From assembly GCA_031415055.1 (NCBI GenBank), contig JANOQZ010000016.1, positions 62,001-126,000 of the forward strand: a stretch of 64,000 nucleotides of DNA. The letters are read 5' to 3'. The notes beneath the pieces are model-generated. The model was not told the origin of the DNA and did not search any database. It was given only the letters and a program-made list of their open reading frames with translations. This document shows, piece after piece, positions 8,426-16,146 of the stretch. The stretch's first letter is position 1; each line of letters opens with the position of its first letter. A program made the translations under genes and the position numbers. The stretch comes from JANMOK01 sp031415055 (lineage in GTDB: Bacteria > Pseudomonadota > Alphaproteobacteria > Rhodobacterales > Rhodobacteraceae).

Positions 8426-9202
8426 TTACGACCCGTTTGGACGCCTTTGTGGCCGCAATACATGCGGTTTTGCCCCGTCATAAAGGGCGGAATCGCGGAA
8501 ATCAGCGCTTTCGTTCAGGGCGGGGCCGACCAGAACCAGTGCCGTTCGGGTAATTTTGGCGTCACGAACCAGTCCATGAATCGTCGCCAATGTGCCGCGC
8601 AGAATCAACTGATCAGGCCATGAAGCGCGAAAGACCACAACAACCGGGCAGTTGGGGCCGTAGAAGGGCGACAATTGCCGCTCGATCTCGCGCAACTGAC
8701 GGATTGCTAGGTGGATAGCCATAGTCGCGCCCGTGCGACCAAAATTCTCCAGCGTTTCGCCAGTAGGCATCGTCGTGGCCTTGCCGTTCACCCGCGTTAG
8801 GATGATCGATTGGGCGATTTCTGGAATGGTCAATTCCTGCCCCAAAGCCGCAGCAGCAGCGGCATAGGCGGGCACGCCGGGGGTGATGTCGAAAGGGATG
8901 TTGTCGGCTTTGAGCAGGCGAATTTGCTCGGCAATCGCCCCGTATAGCGACGGGTCGCCGGAATGGACGCGGGCGACGTTCTGGCGCTTGGCATGGGCGG
9001 CGACAATTTCGGCGTGGGTTTCTTGCAGGGTCATGGTGGCGGTGTCGAGAACAAGCGCATCATGCGGCGCAAAAGCCACCACTGCTTCGGGAACCAATGA
9101 CCCCGCATAGAGGCAAACTTCGCAGCTTTCGATCAGGCGTTTGCCCTTGATCGTCAGCAAATCTGGGTCGCCCGGACCGGCACCGATGAAGTGAACGGTC
9201 AC
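8426..9202 (-). CDS. cobM: Precorrin-4 C11-methyltransferase
   Basis: This 258-residue SAM-dependent tetrapyrrole methylase adds the C-11 methyl group to the corrin ring (CobM/CbiF). VHFIGAGPGDPDLLTIKGKRLI is the nucleotide-binding N-terminus, CLYAGSLVP is typical of CobM/CbiF, and HSGDPSLYGAIAEQ is the second conserved loop. Its start overlaps the end of the cobE-cobJ fusion by four bases (ATGA), so it is the last coupled gene of the cob operon. The C-terminus (ALYDGAKPHVLRPQRR) runs slightly past the methylase fold, with no domain recognised there. Confidence 0.93.
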   Translation of the reverse strand: MTVHFIGAGPGDPDLLTIKGKRLIESCEVCLYAGSLVPEAVVAFAPHDALVLDTATMTLQETHAEIVAAHAKRQNVARVHSGDPSLYGAIAEQIRLLKADNIPFDITPGVPAYAAAAAALGQELTIPEIAQSIILTRVNGKATTMPTGETLENFGRTGATMAIHLAIRQLREIERQLSPFYGPNCPVVVVFRASWPDQLILRGTLATIHGLVRDAKITRTALVLVGPALNESADFRDSALYDGAKPHVLRPQRRPNGS

Positions 9203-11016
9203 GCCAAGTCACCGTCTATTTTGCGAGCATAGCCGCGCGGTGTAAACATGCGCGGGCCGTCGCCGGTTTGGGTGAGTTTCGATTGGGAAGAGCCAACGAT
9301 GACAAGCGTCAGCATGTCCACTTCGTCAGTTTTCATCGTTTCAAGGGTGCGAAAACGCGTCGATTCTTCGGGGCGACCCAACGACGAGGCCAGCAAAACC
9401 GGCGTGTTGGCCGGGCGATGATGCAACAGGATCACGCGTGCTTCATCCAGCAGGGTCCGTCGTTTGGCGCTGACCGGGTTGTAAAAGGCGATAACGAAAT
9501 CACCCTCGGCGGCGGCCTTCAGGCGGCGCAGGATTTGGTCGCGTGGGGTTAAAAGGTCAGACAAGGAAATGGCGCAGAAATCATGCCCCAGCGGTGCCCC
9601 TGCCCGTGCGGCGGCGGCTTGCATGGCGGAAATACCGGGGGTTGAGGTTACTTCAACACGACGGGCGGCAGGGGAAACGCCCCCTTTGCCCGGGTCGCGG
9701 TCGAGCAATTCCCAGACCAGCGCGCCCATGGCATAAATGCCGGCATCGCCCGAACAAATCAGCGCGATATTGCGGCCCAATCCCGCCTGTTCGAGGGCGT
9801 AGCGACAGCGATCTTCTTCGCCGCCCAACGGGAAATCGGCGCGGGGTTTACCCGCCGCCAAAGGCCCTAGCAGGTCGATATACAGGCTGTAGCCGACCAG
9901 TTCGTCGGCATTGGCGATCAACTTTGATGCTTCCGGCGTGCGCCATGCCGATTGGCCCGGACCGATGCCGATGATCGATAAATGCGCGCGAGGTTTGCCG
10001 CGCAATTCAGTGATCGGCTCTGGCGAAACAGCCAGTGCACAGGTGGCATTGGCGGATTTGGCTTTGGCATACCACAGGCATGCCGTCGATCCGCCCAGCG
10101 CCAGCGCTGCGCCTTCGGCAACGCCGTGGCAACCGGTTTCGGCGAACACGGTTTCGGACGGATTTTCCAGCCGCGGCGTTTCAGCTTCCAGTTCGGCGGC
10201 ACCAAAGAAACGCAGCGGCAGGTTCAGGTTGCGAGCAAGTTCCAGAACGGCAGGTTCGTCGGCCTTCAGATCAATGCTGCCGATAGCGGCGATGGCTTGG
10301 CGGGCGAGTTCGGCTTCGGCCAGCATGGCGGCAACCAACGTCGCCAATTCTTGCGGCGGGCAATTCCGCGAACAGCCAACGCCAAGCGTGGCGCGTAGGG
10401 GATGAAAGGCGAGGTGGGTGCCGGAAAGATCGGAAACCGGCTCCATCGTCGCCGTAATGCGCAGCGCATCGCCGCTTGGCAAATTCGCCAACCAGTCGGC
10501 TTTGGCCGCTTCGTCGCCGTCAACCTCAGCCCCGCCACCCGCCAGCAAGGTCGCCATGGCGTCTTTGGCATCATCGGGATTCGCCAATCGCCAACCGGCT
10601 GGCGGTTCATCCAACGCCAGACCAAGCGCCACATCGCCAGCGGTGGTAATAGAAGGTTTGATGCCCAACGCCCGCGCAATTTCGCCTGCCAAGCGATTGG
10701 CCCCGTGATGGCCGCCCAGAAGTGGGATGACGGTTGAGCCGTCCTCGGCGACGGCTATTACAGGCGGTTCACTGCGCTTGTCCGACAACAATGGAGCAAC
10801 GGCGCGGATCAGGATACCAGCGGCGCAAACGCCGATGACGGGGGTGCCGGATGCGAACATATCGCGGATATGCTCGAGTGCGTTGGGGTAGGAAACTTCG
10901 GCATTGGCGACCCGGCCTTCGCGGCCATGCAGCGACGCTTTGAGCGCGGTTGCTAAGCGCCGCGCCGTGGCTTCACCCGAGTGCGACAGGCAGATGACGA
11001 CGGGTTTCACAGCCAC
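9199..11016 (-). CDS. cobJ: CobE/CbiG fused to precorrin-3B C17-methyltransferase
   Basis: This 605-residue two-part protein fuses a CbiG-type cobalamin protein to CobJ. Residues 1-110 resemble CbiG N (ending GGHHGANRLA, 101-110). Residues about 205-335 are the CbiG C/CobE domain (LGVGCSRNCP at 211-220, SIDLKADE). Residues 345-605 are a tetrapyrrole methylase (LSIIGIGPG, ICSGDAGIYAMG, VIAFYNPVS). CobJ methylates C-17 and contracts the ring; CbiG opens the delta-lactone in the early-cobalt pathway. It overlaps cobI by ten bases and cobM by four. A full CbiG N-terminal part, rather than CobE alone, argues for early cobalt insertion. Confidence 0.92.
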   Translation of the reverse strand: MAVKPVVICLSHSGEATARRLATALKASLHGREGRVANAEVSYPNALEHIRDMFASGTPVIGVCAAGILIRAVAPLLSDKRSEPPVIAVAEDGSTVIPLLGGHHGANRLAGEIARALGIKPSITTAGDVALGLALDEPPAGWRLANPDDAKDAMATLLAGGGAEVDGDEAAKADWLANLPSGDALRITATMEPVSDLSGTHLAFHPLRATLGVGCSRNCPPQELATLVAAMLAEAELARQAIAAIGSIDLKADEPAVLELARNLNLPLRFFGAAELEAETPRLENPSETVFAETGCHGVAEGAALALGGSTACLWYAKAKSANATCALAVSPEPITELRGKPRAHLSIIGIGPGQSAWRTPEASKLIANADELVGYSLYIDLLGPLAAGKPRADFPLGGEEDRCRYALEQAGLGRNIALICSGDAGIYAMGALVWELLDRDPGKGGVSPAARRVEVTSTPGISAMQAAAARAGAPLGHDFCAISLSDLLTPRDQILRRLKAAAEGDFVIAFYNPVSAKRRTLLDEARVILLHHRPANTPVLLASSLGRPEESTRFRTLETMKTDEVDMLTLVIVGSSQSKLTQTGDGPRMFTPRGYARKIDGDLA

Positions 11017-11711
11017 GGATCGGCCCCTTTGACGATCAGGATCATCGAGAAATAGGGCGCGGTTTCTGGCGCTTGGTTCAGGGGAACGGCAATCTGGTTG
11101 GGTAAGGTCGCGTGGGCAACATAATGGGCGGACTTCGTCAAATTCAGACTTTCGATCAACGCCCGAATGCGCGGCAGGTGGCGGCCAAGTTTGAGGATAA
11201 CAATTGTTTCGCTTGCTTCGATCTTACTACGAAGCTCTTCATCCGGCAAAGGTGCCGGGATGACGTTCAGTGTTTCATTTCGGGCGCATAGCGGCAATTT
11301 CAATGCCGCAGCGCTGGCTGTCAGCGATGCGACGCCGGGGATGATTTCGCAACGAAAATCGGCGGCAAGACGGGCCAATAAATACATGAAAGAGCCATAG
11401 AACAAAGGGTCGCCCTCGCAGAGGGTGATGACATCTTTGCCCCGTTTCAGCGCGTCGCGTATGGCATTCGCACCCTTGTCATAGGCGGCTTGCGCCGGAG
11501 CACGCTCAAGGGTCATCGGCACTTGGATGGCGATCTCTTGGGCATCATTGGGGATCAGATGCGCGGCGATGGAACGGGCAAAGCTCTCGCCGCCTGCTGG
11601 CGCGGGGTAAGCGATGACGCGGGCATTGGCGATCAAGCGGGCAGCCTTGAGGGTCAACAAGTCCGGGTCACCGGGGCCAAGGCCGACGCCGTAAAGGGTG
11701 CCTTGGGTCAT
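11007..11711 (-). CDS. cobI: Precorrin-2 C20-methyltransferase
   Basis: This 234-residue SAM-dependent methylase transfers a methyl group to C-20 of (cobalt-)precorrin-2. LYGVGLGPGDPDLLTLKAARLI is the glycine-rich N-terminal loop, CEGDPLFYGSFMYL the second loop, and EIIPGVASLTASAAAL the typical CobI/CbiL stretch. It overlaps the following fusion gene by ten bases. Upstream, unlike the other genes of this operon, it is separated from cobL by about 250 bases of inverted-repeat DNA. It may therefore depend on read-through or have its own promoter. Confidence 0.93.
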   Translation of the reverse strand: MTQGTLYGVGLGPGDPDLLTLKAARLIANARVIAYPAPAGGESFARSIAAHLIPNDAQEIAIQVPMTLERAPAQAAYDKGANAIRDALKRGKDVITLCEGDPLFYGSFMYLLARLAADFRCEIIPGVASLTASAAALKLPLCARNETLNVIPAPLPDEELRSKIEASETIVILKLGRHLPRIRALIESLNLTKSAHYVAHATLPNQIAVPLNQAPETAPYFSMILIVKGADPWL

Positions 11712-11747
11712 GGCTTTGTTGACCCAGTGGGGCGACCTGCGCCCGTG

Positions 11748-11936
11748 TCATTCCCGCGAAGGTGGGAAACTTTCGCAACGCCTGTCATTCCCACATAGTC
11801 GGCAGCCAGACCCCCGCCTTCGCGGGGGTGACAGGTAGCATGAATCGTCCTTGCAGCGGACGACGCGTTGTCTTTCCCGCGCAGGCGGGAATCGAGTGCC
11901 CCCACCCTAACCCTCCCCCGCAAACGGGGGAGGGGA
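11748..11936. repeat. Cluster of REP-like inverted repeats in the cob operon
   Basis: Four palindromic units lie between cobL and cobI. The first is a TCATTCCCGCGAAGG-type arm at 11748. The second is a 55-base element bounded by CCTGTCA (11781-11787) and TGACAGG (11829-11835), enclosing the stem CCCCCGC/GCGGGGG. The third is TTCCCGC/GCGGGAA (11874-11891). The fourth is a perfect 10-bp stem CCCTCCCCCG/CGGGGGAGGG (11911-11934). The last two match common intergenic palindromes of alphaproteobacteria. An open frame through this DNA (to 12166) is not a gene. Confidence 0.8.
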
Positions 11937-11964
11937 TTTGGTTGCGCTGTTGGGTAATTTCCGG

Positions 11965-13164
11965 TCATCGCTTCACGCAACTCCATTGCGTTACGGTCAT
12001 TTGCGGTTTCCAACCGGTCAATCCACCGATGGGTTCGGCGCGTTGCACCGACAATCGCGCCAAATCGCCGCCGAACTCTGTATGACACGCCAATAGGACC
12101 GCCTCGCTTTCCAAAGTCACCGCATTTACCACAACCCTTCCCAGAGGCCGTAGGACGCTCATACAACCTATGATTGTATTTTGGGCTACCCCACCCCCAA
12201 TGAACACCGCATCGGGTCTGGGCAGGCCTTGTAGCGCGTCTGGCGCTGTACCCGCGACTAGGTGCAGGGAAGGAGTGCCAAGGTTCAGGGCATTTTCTGC
12301 GGCAAAGGCGCGTCGATCCGCCCTAGGTTCGATGCCGATTGCACGCGCATCGCGGGCGGCACGCATCCATTCGATAGCGACCGAGCCACAGCCACAGCCC
12401 ACATCCCAAAGCATTGCCCCGCGCATCGGCATCAATTTTGCCAGTGTAATGGCACGGACCTCGCGTTTGGTCATGTTGCCGTCATGGCGGAAGGCGTTGT
12501 CGGGCAGGCCGGGAATTTGGGGCAGCAGCGGTGCATCGGCGTTGGCGATGCACTCGACGGCAAGGGTGTTGAATTCTGGCACTTCATGCGCCCAGCTTTT
12601 GGCGATGCCATTGAAACGTTTTTCGTCTGGTCCGCCCATCGCCGACATCACGGTCATCGCGCTGTCGCCAAATCCGCGTTCGGTCAGAAAACCGGCAATT
12701 TGGGCTGGAGTTTTTGCACCTGTTGTCAGGATCAACAGCCGCGCCCCGAGTTGGATGAAGGGGATCATCTGTTCCGTTGCGCGGCCATGAACGGTGAGGG
12801 TGTCGAGATCGGCCAGCGACCAGCCCAGACGCGCGGCGGCCAGTTGAAAGGCGGAAAGCTGCGGGTGGAAGATGATTTCGGCGGGCGCAATCGCCTTGGT
12901 GATCCGCGCACCGACCGAATACCAAAGCGGATCGCCGGTGACGAGGATAACCACGCGCTTGCCCTTTTGGGCGCGGATGGTTTCAATCATCGCATCGAAC
13001 GGCGAGGGCCAGGCGATGCGCTCGGCTTTGATCTTGTCGGATAAATTGTGGTGACGGTCGCCGCCGATGATGATTTCGGCGGATTCGAGTAGGGCGCGGG
13101 TTGGCGGGGTCAGGCCGTCGAGCCCGTCTTCACCAATGCCGATGATATGCAGCCACGGGGTCAT
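11965..13164 (-). CDS. cobL: Precorrin-6Y C5,15-methyltransferase (decarboxylating)
   Basis: This 399-residue protein joins CbiE (residues about 1-205, starting MTPWLHIIGIGEDGLDGLT) and CbiT (about 225-399, with the SAM motif DVGCGCGSVAIEW). Together they methylate C-5 and C-15 and decarboxylate the acetate at C-12. The ATG at 13164 overlaps the cobH stop as ATGA, which fixes the start; the longer ORF to 13338 lies inside cobH. Downstream, the operon is interrupted by a run of inverted repeats before cobI. Confidence 0.94.
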   Translation of the reverse strand: MTPWLHIIGIGEDGLDGLTPPTRALLESAEIIIGGDRHHNLSDKIKAERIAWPSPFDAMIETIRAQKGKRVVILVTGDPLWYSVGARITKAIAPAEIIFHPQLSAFQLAAARLGWSLADLDTLTVHGRATEQMIPFIQLGARLLILTTGAKTPAQIAGFLTERGFGDSAMTVMSAMGGPDEKRFNGIAKSWAHEVPEFNTLAVECIANADAPLLPQIPGLPDNAFRHDGNMTKREVRAITLAKLMPMRGAMLWDVGCGCGSVAIEWMRAARDARAIGIEPRADRRAFAAENALNLGTPSLHLVAGTAPDALQGLPRPDAVFIGGGVAQNTIIGCMSVLRPLGRVVVNAVTLESEAVLLACHTEFGGDLARLSVQRAEPIGGLTGWKPQMTVTQWSCVKR

Positions 13165-13775
13165 TTCAGGCCACCAGCCAAGGCGTTGACGGCGGCGGCG
13201 GCCATGGCCGAACCGCCCTTGCGGCCTTTCAGGGTGATGTATTCGCAACCGCGCGGGTTGCTGGCCAGCTCGGATTTGGCTTCCGCCGCGCCGACGAAAC
13301 CGACGGGAAAACCAAGGATCAGCGCCGGTTTTGGCCAACCTTCATCCAGCAGTTCCAGCAAGTGGAACAACGCCGTCGGGGCGTTGCCAATGGCGACAAT
13401 CGCCCCTTCGATATGGTCGCGCCAAAGTTCGACGGCAGCGGCGGAGCGGGTGTTGGCGATAGTGGGCAAGTTTTGCTCGTTGAGGGTGACGATCACAGGG
13501 TTATTGGCGGGCAAATGCCGGCGAATGATGCCAGAGGCGACCATTTCAGAGTCGCAGAGAATAGGCTTGCCAGACGCGAGCGCGGCTCGGCCGGAGGCGA
13601 CAGCATTAGGGGAAAATGCCAATCTATCAGCGATTTCGACCATGCCGCAGGAATGGATCAGGCGGACCACTACGTCTTGCATGGCATCGGGGAACCGTTC
13701 CAGCCGGGCTTCGGCGCGGACAGTGGCGAAGGATTGCGCATAGATTGCAGCGGAGTCTTTTTCGTAGGGTCTCAC
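13161..13775 (-). CDS. cobH: Precorrin-8X methylmutase
   Basis: This 204-residue enzyme moves the methyl group from C-11 to C-12, giving hydrogenobyrinate or cobyrinate. Family signatures are the RPYEKDSAAIYAQSFATVRAEA N-terminus, RLIHSCGMVEI (with the active-site histidine) and VGNAPTALF-type IVAIGNAPTALFHLLEL. The start is GTG at 13775, overlapping the cbiX stop as GTGA. The ORF extending to 13886 lies inside cbiX. It is coupled on both sides, upstream to cbiX and downstream to cobL. Confidence 0.94.
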   Translation of the reverse strand: MRPYEKDSAAIYAQSFATVRAEARLERFPDAMQDVVVRLIHSCGMVEIADRLAFSPNAVASGRAALASGKPILCDSEMVASGIIRRHLPANNPVIVTLNEQNLPTIANTRSAAAVELWRDHIEGAIVAIGNAPTALFHLLELLDEGWPKPALILGFPVGFVGAAEAKSELASNPRGCEYITLKGRKGGSAMAAAAVNALAGGLK

Positions 13776-14824
13776 TTGCGCCGCGCACTTTCTGGCCCAT
13801 GCGGATGGCTGGCATGCGGATAGGTCGCGTGGCTGTGGTAATTGCCGTCGCCGTGGTGGTGCAATTCCTGCGCTATCAGGCGACATTCACCAGTGCAGAA
13901 CGTGTCGCACAGCTTGCAATCGGCCACATTCGACCCCGCAACATTCGCGCCCTGCCCTTCGACATGGTGGTGGTGGCTTTCTTGCGGCAAGCCGACTTCG
14001 TGTTCAAAGCCCAGAATTTGCGTGCGGTATTTGCACAAGGCGCAATTGGGTGGCGGGATGCCGTCGAGTTGTTCGGTGACACGCTCGGCGAATGTCGCCA
14101 GAACCGACGGATGATCGTTCAAATAGGGGGCTTTGATGAACTTGATTTGCGGGTTTTCAGCGGCAACTTGATCGGCAAAGCCATAGATTCGGTCGATAAG
14201 GATGCCGGAAAACAGGAAATATGGGAACACGATGACGCGTTTGTAGCCAAGTTTGGTGACGTGGTTCAAGGTCGGTTCAACCAAGGGAAACGTCACGCCG
14301 GAATAGCCGATTTCGCACCAGCCAAACCCCATGCCTTCCCACAGCATTCGGGCGACCTTGGCGACATTGGCATTGGCGTCGGGGTCGGATGCACCGCGAC
14401 CGATGACGACAAGGCACGTCTCGGCCAGCGGCACATGGCCGTGCAGGGCGTTGGCAGCAAACAACGCCTCGCCAATTCGGGCGGCGGATGCATCAAGCAT
14501 TTTGGCGTCGACCCCCAATTCTCGACCGTATTTGACCGTGATGCCGTGTTTGGCGGCATAAGTGTTGAGCACCGAAGGAATGTCGTTCTTGGCGTGCATG
14601 GCGGCAAACAGCATGCCGGGCACGGCGAGGATGGTGTCGCAGCCGCGTTCGCGTAGCCGATCCAACCCGTCACGGATGACAGGGTTGGCGAATTCGAGAT
14701 AGCCGTATTCTAAAGGGTAAGTGGGCAAATACGTCGCCAGCTTCGCAGCCAGCGCCGCGAATTCATCCACTGCCCCCTGCGCACGCGAACCGTGGCCGCA
14801 CAGCATGACGCCGATACGGCTCAT
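13772..14824 (-). CDS. cbiX: Sirohydrochlorin cobaltochelatase, long CbiX form
   Basis: This 350-residue protein inserts Co2+ into sirohydrochlorin, the entry step of early-cobalt corrin synthesis. It has two chelatase halves with the metal-binding histidines H11 (CGHGSR) and H77 (AAMHAKNDIP). The C-terminal extension (about 260-350) carries cysteines 261, 264, 303, 306, 310 and 314 and a very His-rich tail (HHHH at 284-287, then HHHGDG, HPHG). Long CbiX proteins bind a 4Fe-4S cluster through a CxxC motif, and the histidines could store or deliver cobalt. Its ATG overlaps the stop of the preceding small gene as ATGA. Confidence 0.93.
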   Translation of the reverse strand: MSRIGVMLCGHGSRAQGAVDEFAALAAKLATYLPTYPLEYGYLEFANPVIRDGLDRLRERGCDTILAVPGMLFAAMHAKNDIPSVLNTYAAKHGITVKYGRELGVDAKMLDASAARIGEALFAANALHGHVPLAETCLVVIGRGASDPDANANVAKVARMLWEGMGFGWCEIGYSGVTFPLVEPTLNHVTKLGYKRVIVFPYFLFSGILIDRIYGFADQVAAENPQIKFIKAPYLNDHPSVLATFAERVTEQLDGIPPPNCALCKYRTQILGFEHEVGLPQESHHHHVEGQGANVAGSNVADCKLCDTFCTGECRLIAQELHHHGDGNYHSHATYPHASHPHGPESARRK

Positions 14825-14982
14825 ATCTTACGCAGCACGCCATAGGCGATGGCGACGACGACGACGACGACGAAAACGGCAACAATGAACCACAAATCAT
14901 GGCCAGTCCCAGCGACATGACCAGCGTGAGCCGATGCCATCGTCGGCAAGACGAAAATTGGTGTGAGTATCAATCTGCGCAT
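14821..14982 (-). CDS. Small exported membrane protein, DUF6732-like
   Basis: This 53-residue gene begins at the ATG at 14982 and ends TGA overlapping the cbiX start (ATGA). The product has a signal-like N-terminus (MRRLILTPIFVLPTMASAHA), then GHVAGTGHD with histidines, then a single membrane helix with six consecutive valines encoded by a run of GTC codons, ending LRKI. Small His-containing single-helix proteins of this kind precede cbiX in Rhodobacterales, and I match it to DUF6732 from memory. Coupling to a cobaltochelatase suggests a part in cobalt handling, but that is inference. Confidence 0.75.
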   Translation of the reverse strand: MRRLILTPIFVLPTMASAHAGHVAGTGHDLWFIVAVFVVVVVVAIAYGVLRKI

Positions 14983-15192
14983 CTACTGGCCTTTCCAAGG
15001 TTGCGAAAAGGCGACGCCGAAGCGCTGTTGACGATACCCTTTGCAGCCCCGCTTTGGTCGGCTGCGCTAAGTCACCTTTCCGGCCCCGAACGGGGCGTCG
15101 TCACGATGATTGGCTTAAACGTTGATCGAGGGCAGGGCAACGCGAATTGCGACGAACCGGAGAAGGCTCGCGACGATGCCGCGTTGGCACTA
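14983..15192 (-). promoter_or_regulatory. Structured leader of the cob operon
   Basis: These 210 bases lie between the receiver-like gene and the first cob gene and hold no credible ORF. Two hairpins are visible: GCCCC/GGGGC at 15083-15096, and GCAGCC/GGCTGC at 15043-15065. The last bases before the start read GGAAAGGCCAGTAG on the minus strand, faintly like the 3' part of a B12 riboswitch. I could not find the conserved GCCACTG box, so I do not call a cobalamin riboswitch. The promoter of the operon should lie here. Confidence 0.4.
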
Positions 15193-15588
15193 TCAGGAAA
15201 CGGCGCGAAGATACCCCGCATAGGGGTCATTTTGGGCACCATAGAATTCGACGATAGCCTTCAGATCTTCAAGCTGCACCGGCATCGACATCAACGCGCG
15301 GGCATTGGGCATCATTTCATAGAGATCGGACCCCGAGAAAAACGTCGACGACGTTATGGCGACAATCGGAACATGCGGGTGAAAAACCCCGATATGATCG
15401 GAAATTGCGAAGGAATCGCCATGTGGCAAAGCCATATCGAGAATGACGATATTGATCGCGTCAAAGCGCAGCAGCTTTATCGCCGAATCGCTGGAAGTCG
15501 CCACAACCGATTCGGCATGCAAGCGCGATAGATGCCTGCCCCAAAACTTGGCCAAATCCGAATTGGTGTGGACTATCAAGATTCGCAC
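15193..15588 (-). CDS. Stand-alone receiver-like protein with degenerate active site
   Basis: This 131-residue protein has the receiver fold pattern MRILIVHTNSDLAKFWGRHL...ILDMALPHGDSFA with an aspartate at 51 where phosphorylation would occur, and TSS at 79-81. Two usual active-site parts are missing: the acidic pair after strand 1 is HTN, and the KP motif is SMPVQ (101-105). It therefore probably cannot be phosphorylated in the normal way. There is no output domain. Similar single-domain proteins are common in Rhodobacterales. It lies between the two divergent cob operons, but nothing shows a B12 role. Confidence 0.75.
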   Translation of the reverse strand: MRILIVHTNSDLAKFWGRHLSRLHAESVVATSSDSAIKLLRFDAINIVILDMALPHGDSFAISDHIGVFHPHVPIVAITSSTFFSGSDLYEMMPNARALMSMPVQLEDLKAIVEFYGAQNDPYAGYLRAVS

Positions 15589-15762
15589 ACTCGCCCCCGG
15601 GCAATTCTGCCGCGCTGCCTATCCGCCAAATTATTAACGCTAAGTGTTAACAACCCGTTAATGATGACGTGCAGGTAAGGCTGGATCGGCGAAATATTGC
15701 TGACTTGAGGCTGAGTAGCTAAACGTCTATGCACAATGTTTCGCAATGCGGTTCGAGGCTAA

Positions 15763-16146
15763 TTGTTGGATACGGTCATTACCCTTTGTGATACCTGCAA
15801 ACGCGAAGGTTGGGATGCTTTGTTGCAGCCATTGACCGACGGCGAGCAACTGGCGAGTTTGGTTGAAACGGCAGCTTTGGGACGCAACGATATTCGCACC
15901 CGGCGACATTCCTGCCTGCTTGGCTGCGATTATGCCTGCAATATTGCGTTACAATCGCCCGGAAAATTGACCTTTGTCTTGGGCATGTTCGAGCCGACTG
16001 AAGAGGCAGCGCAGGCGATTGTTGACTATGCTTGCAAACATGCGGCCAGCGAAAGCGGCTACGTGCCTTTCCGCGAATGGCCGCAGGGGGTAAAAGGGCA
16101 TTTTCGCGCGCGCTTGCCGCTGTATCCCGATGATGTTGACCCGTGA
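15763..16146 (+). CDS. DUF1636 (metal-binding-like) protein
   Basis: This 127-residue soluble protein has CDTCKREGWD near the N-terminus and a later RHSCLLGCDYACNIALQSPGK cluster, giving four or more conserved cysteines typical of DUF1636. The family often lies in cobalamin clusters and is thought to bind metal or an Fe-S centre, but its function is not established. The start is a TTG, at 15763 or 15766, behind GAGG (15755-15758). It is coupled to cobC by a GTGA overlap. The 174 bases upstream hold no gene. Confidence 0.8.
   Translation: MLDTVITLCDTCKREGWDALLQPLTDGEQLASLVETAALGRNDIRTRRHSCLLGCDYACNIALQSPGKLTFVLGMFEPTEEAAQAIVDYACKHAASESGYVPFREWPQGVKGHFRARLPLYPDDVDP

Noticed and set aside
11708..12166. 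Minus-strand ORF of 152 codons across the repeat cluster between cobL and cobI.
   Set aside because: It translates palindromic repeat DNA and the cobL 3' end in a wrong frame; no coding signature.
14983..15192. Possible cobalamin riboswitch.
   Set aside because: The conserved GCCACTG and surrounding core could not be found; only generic hairpins are visible, so it is kept as an unclassified leader.
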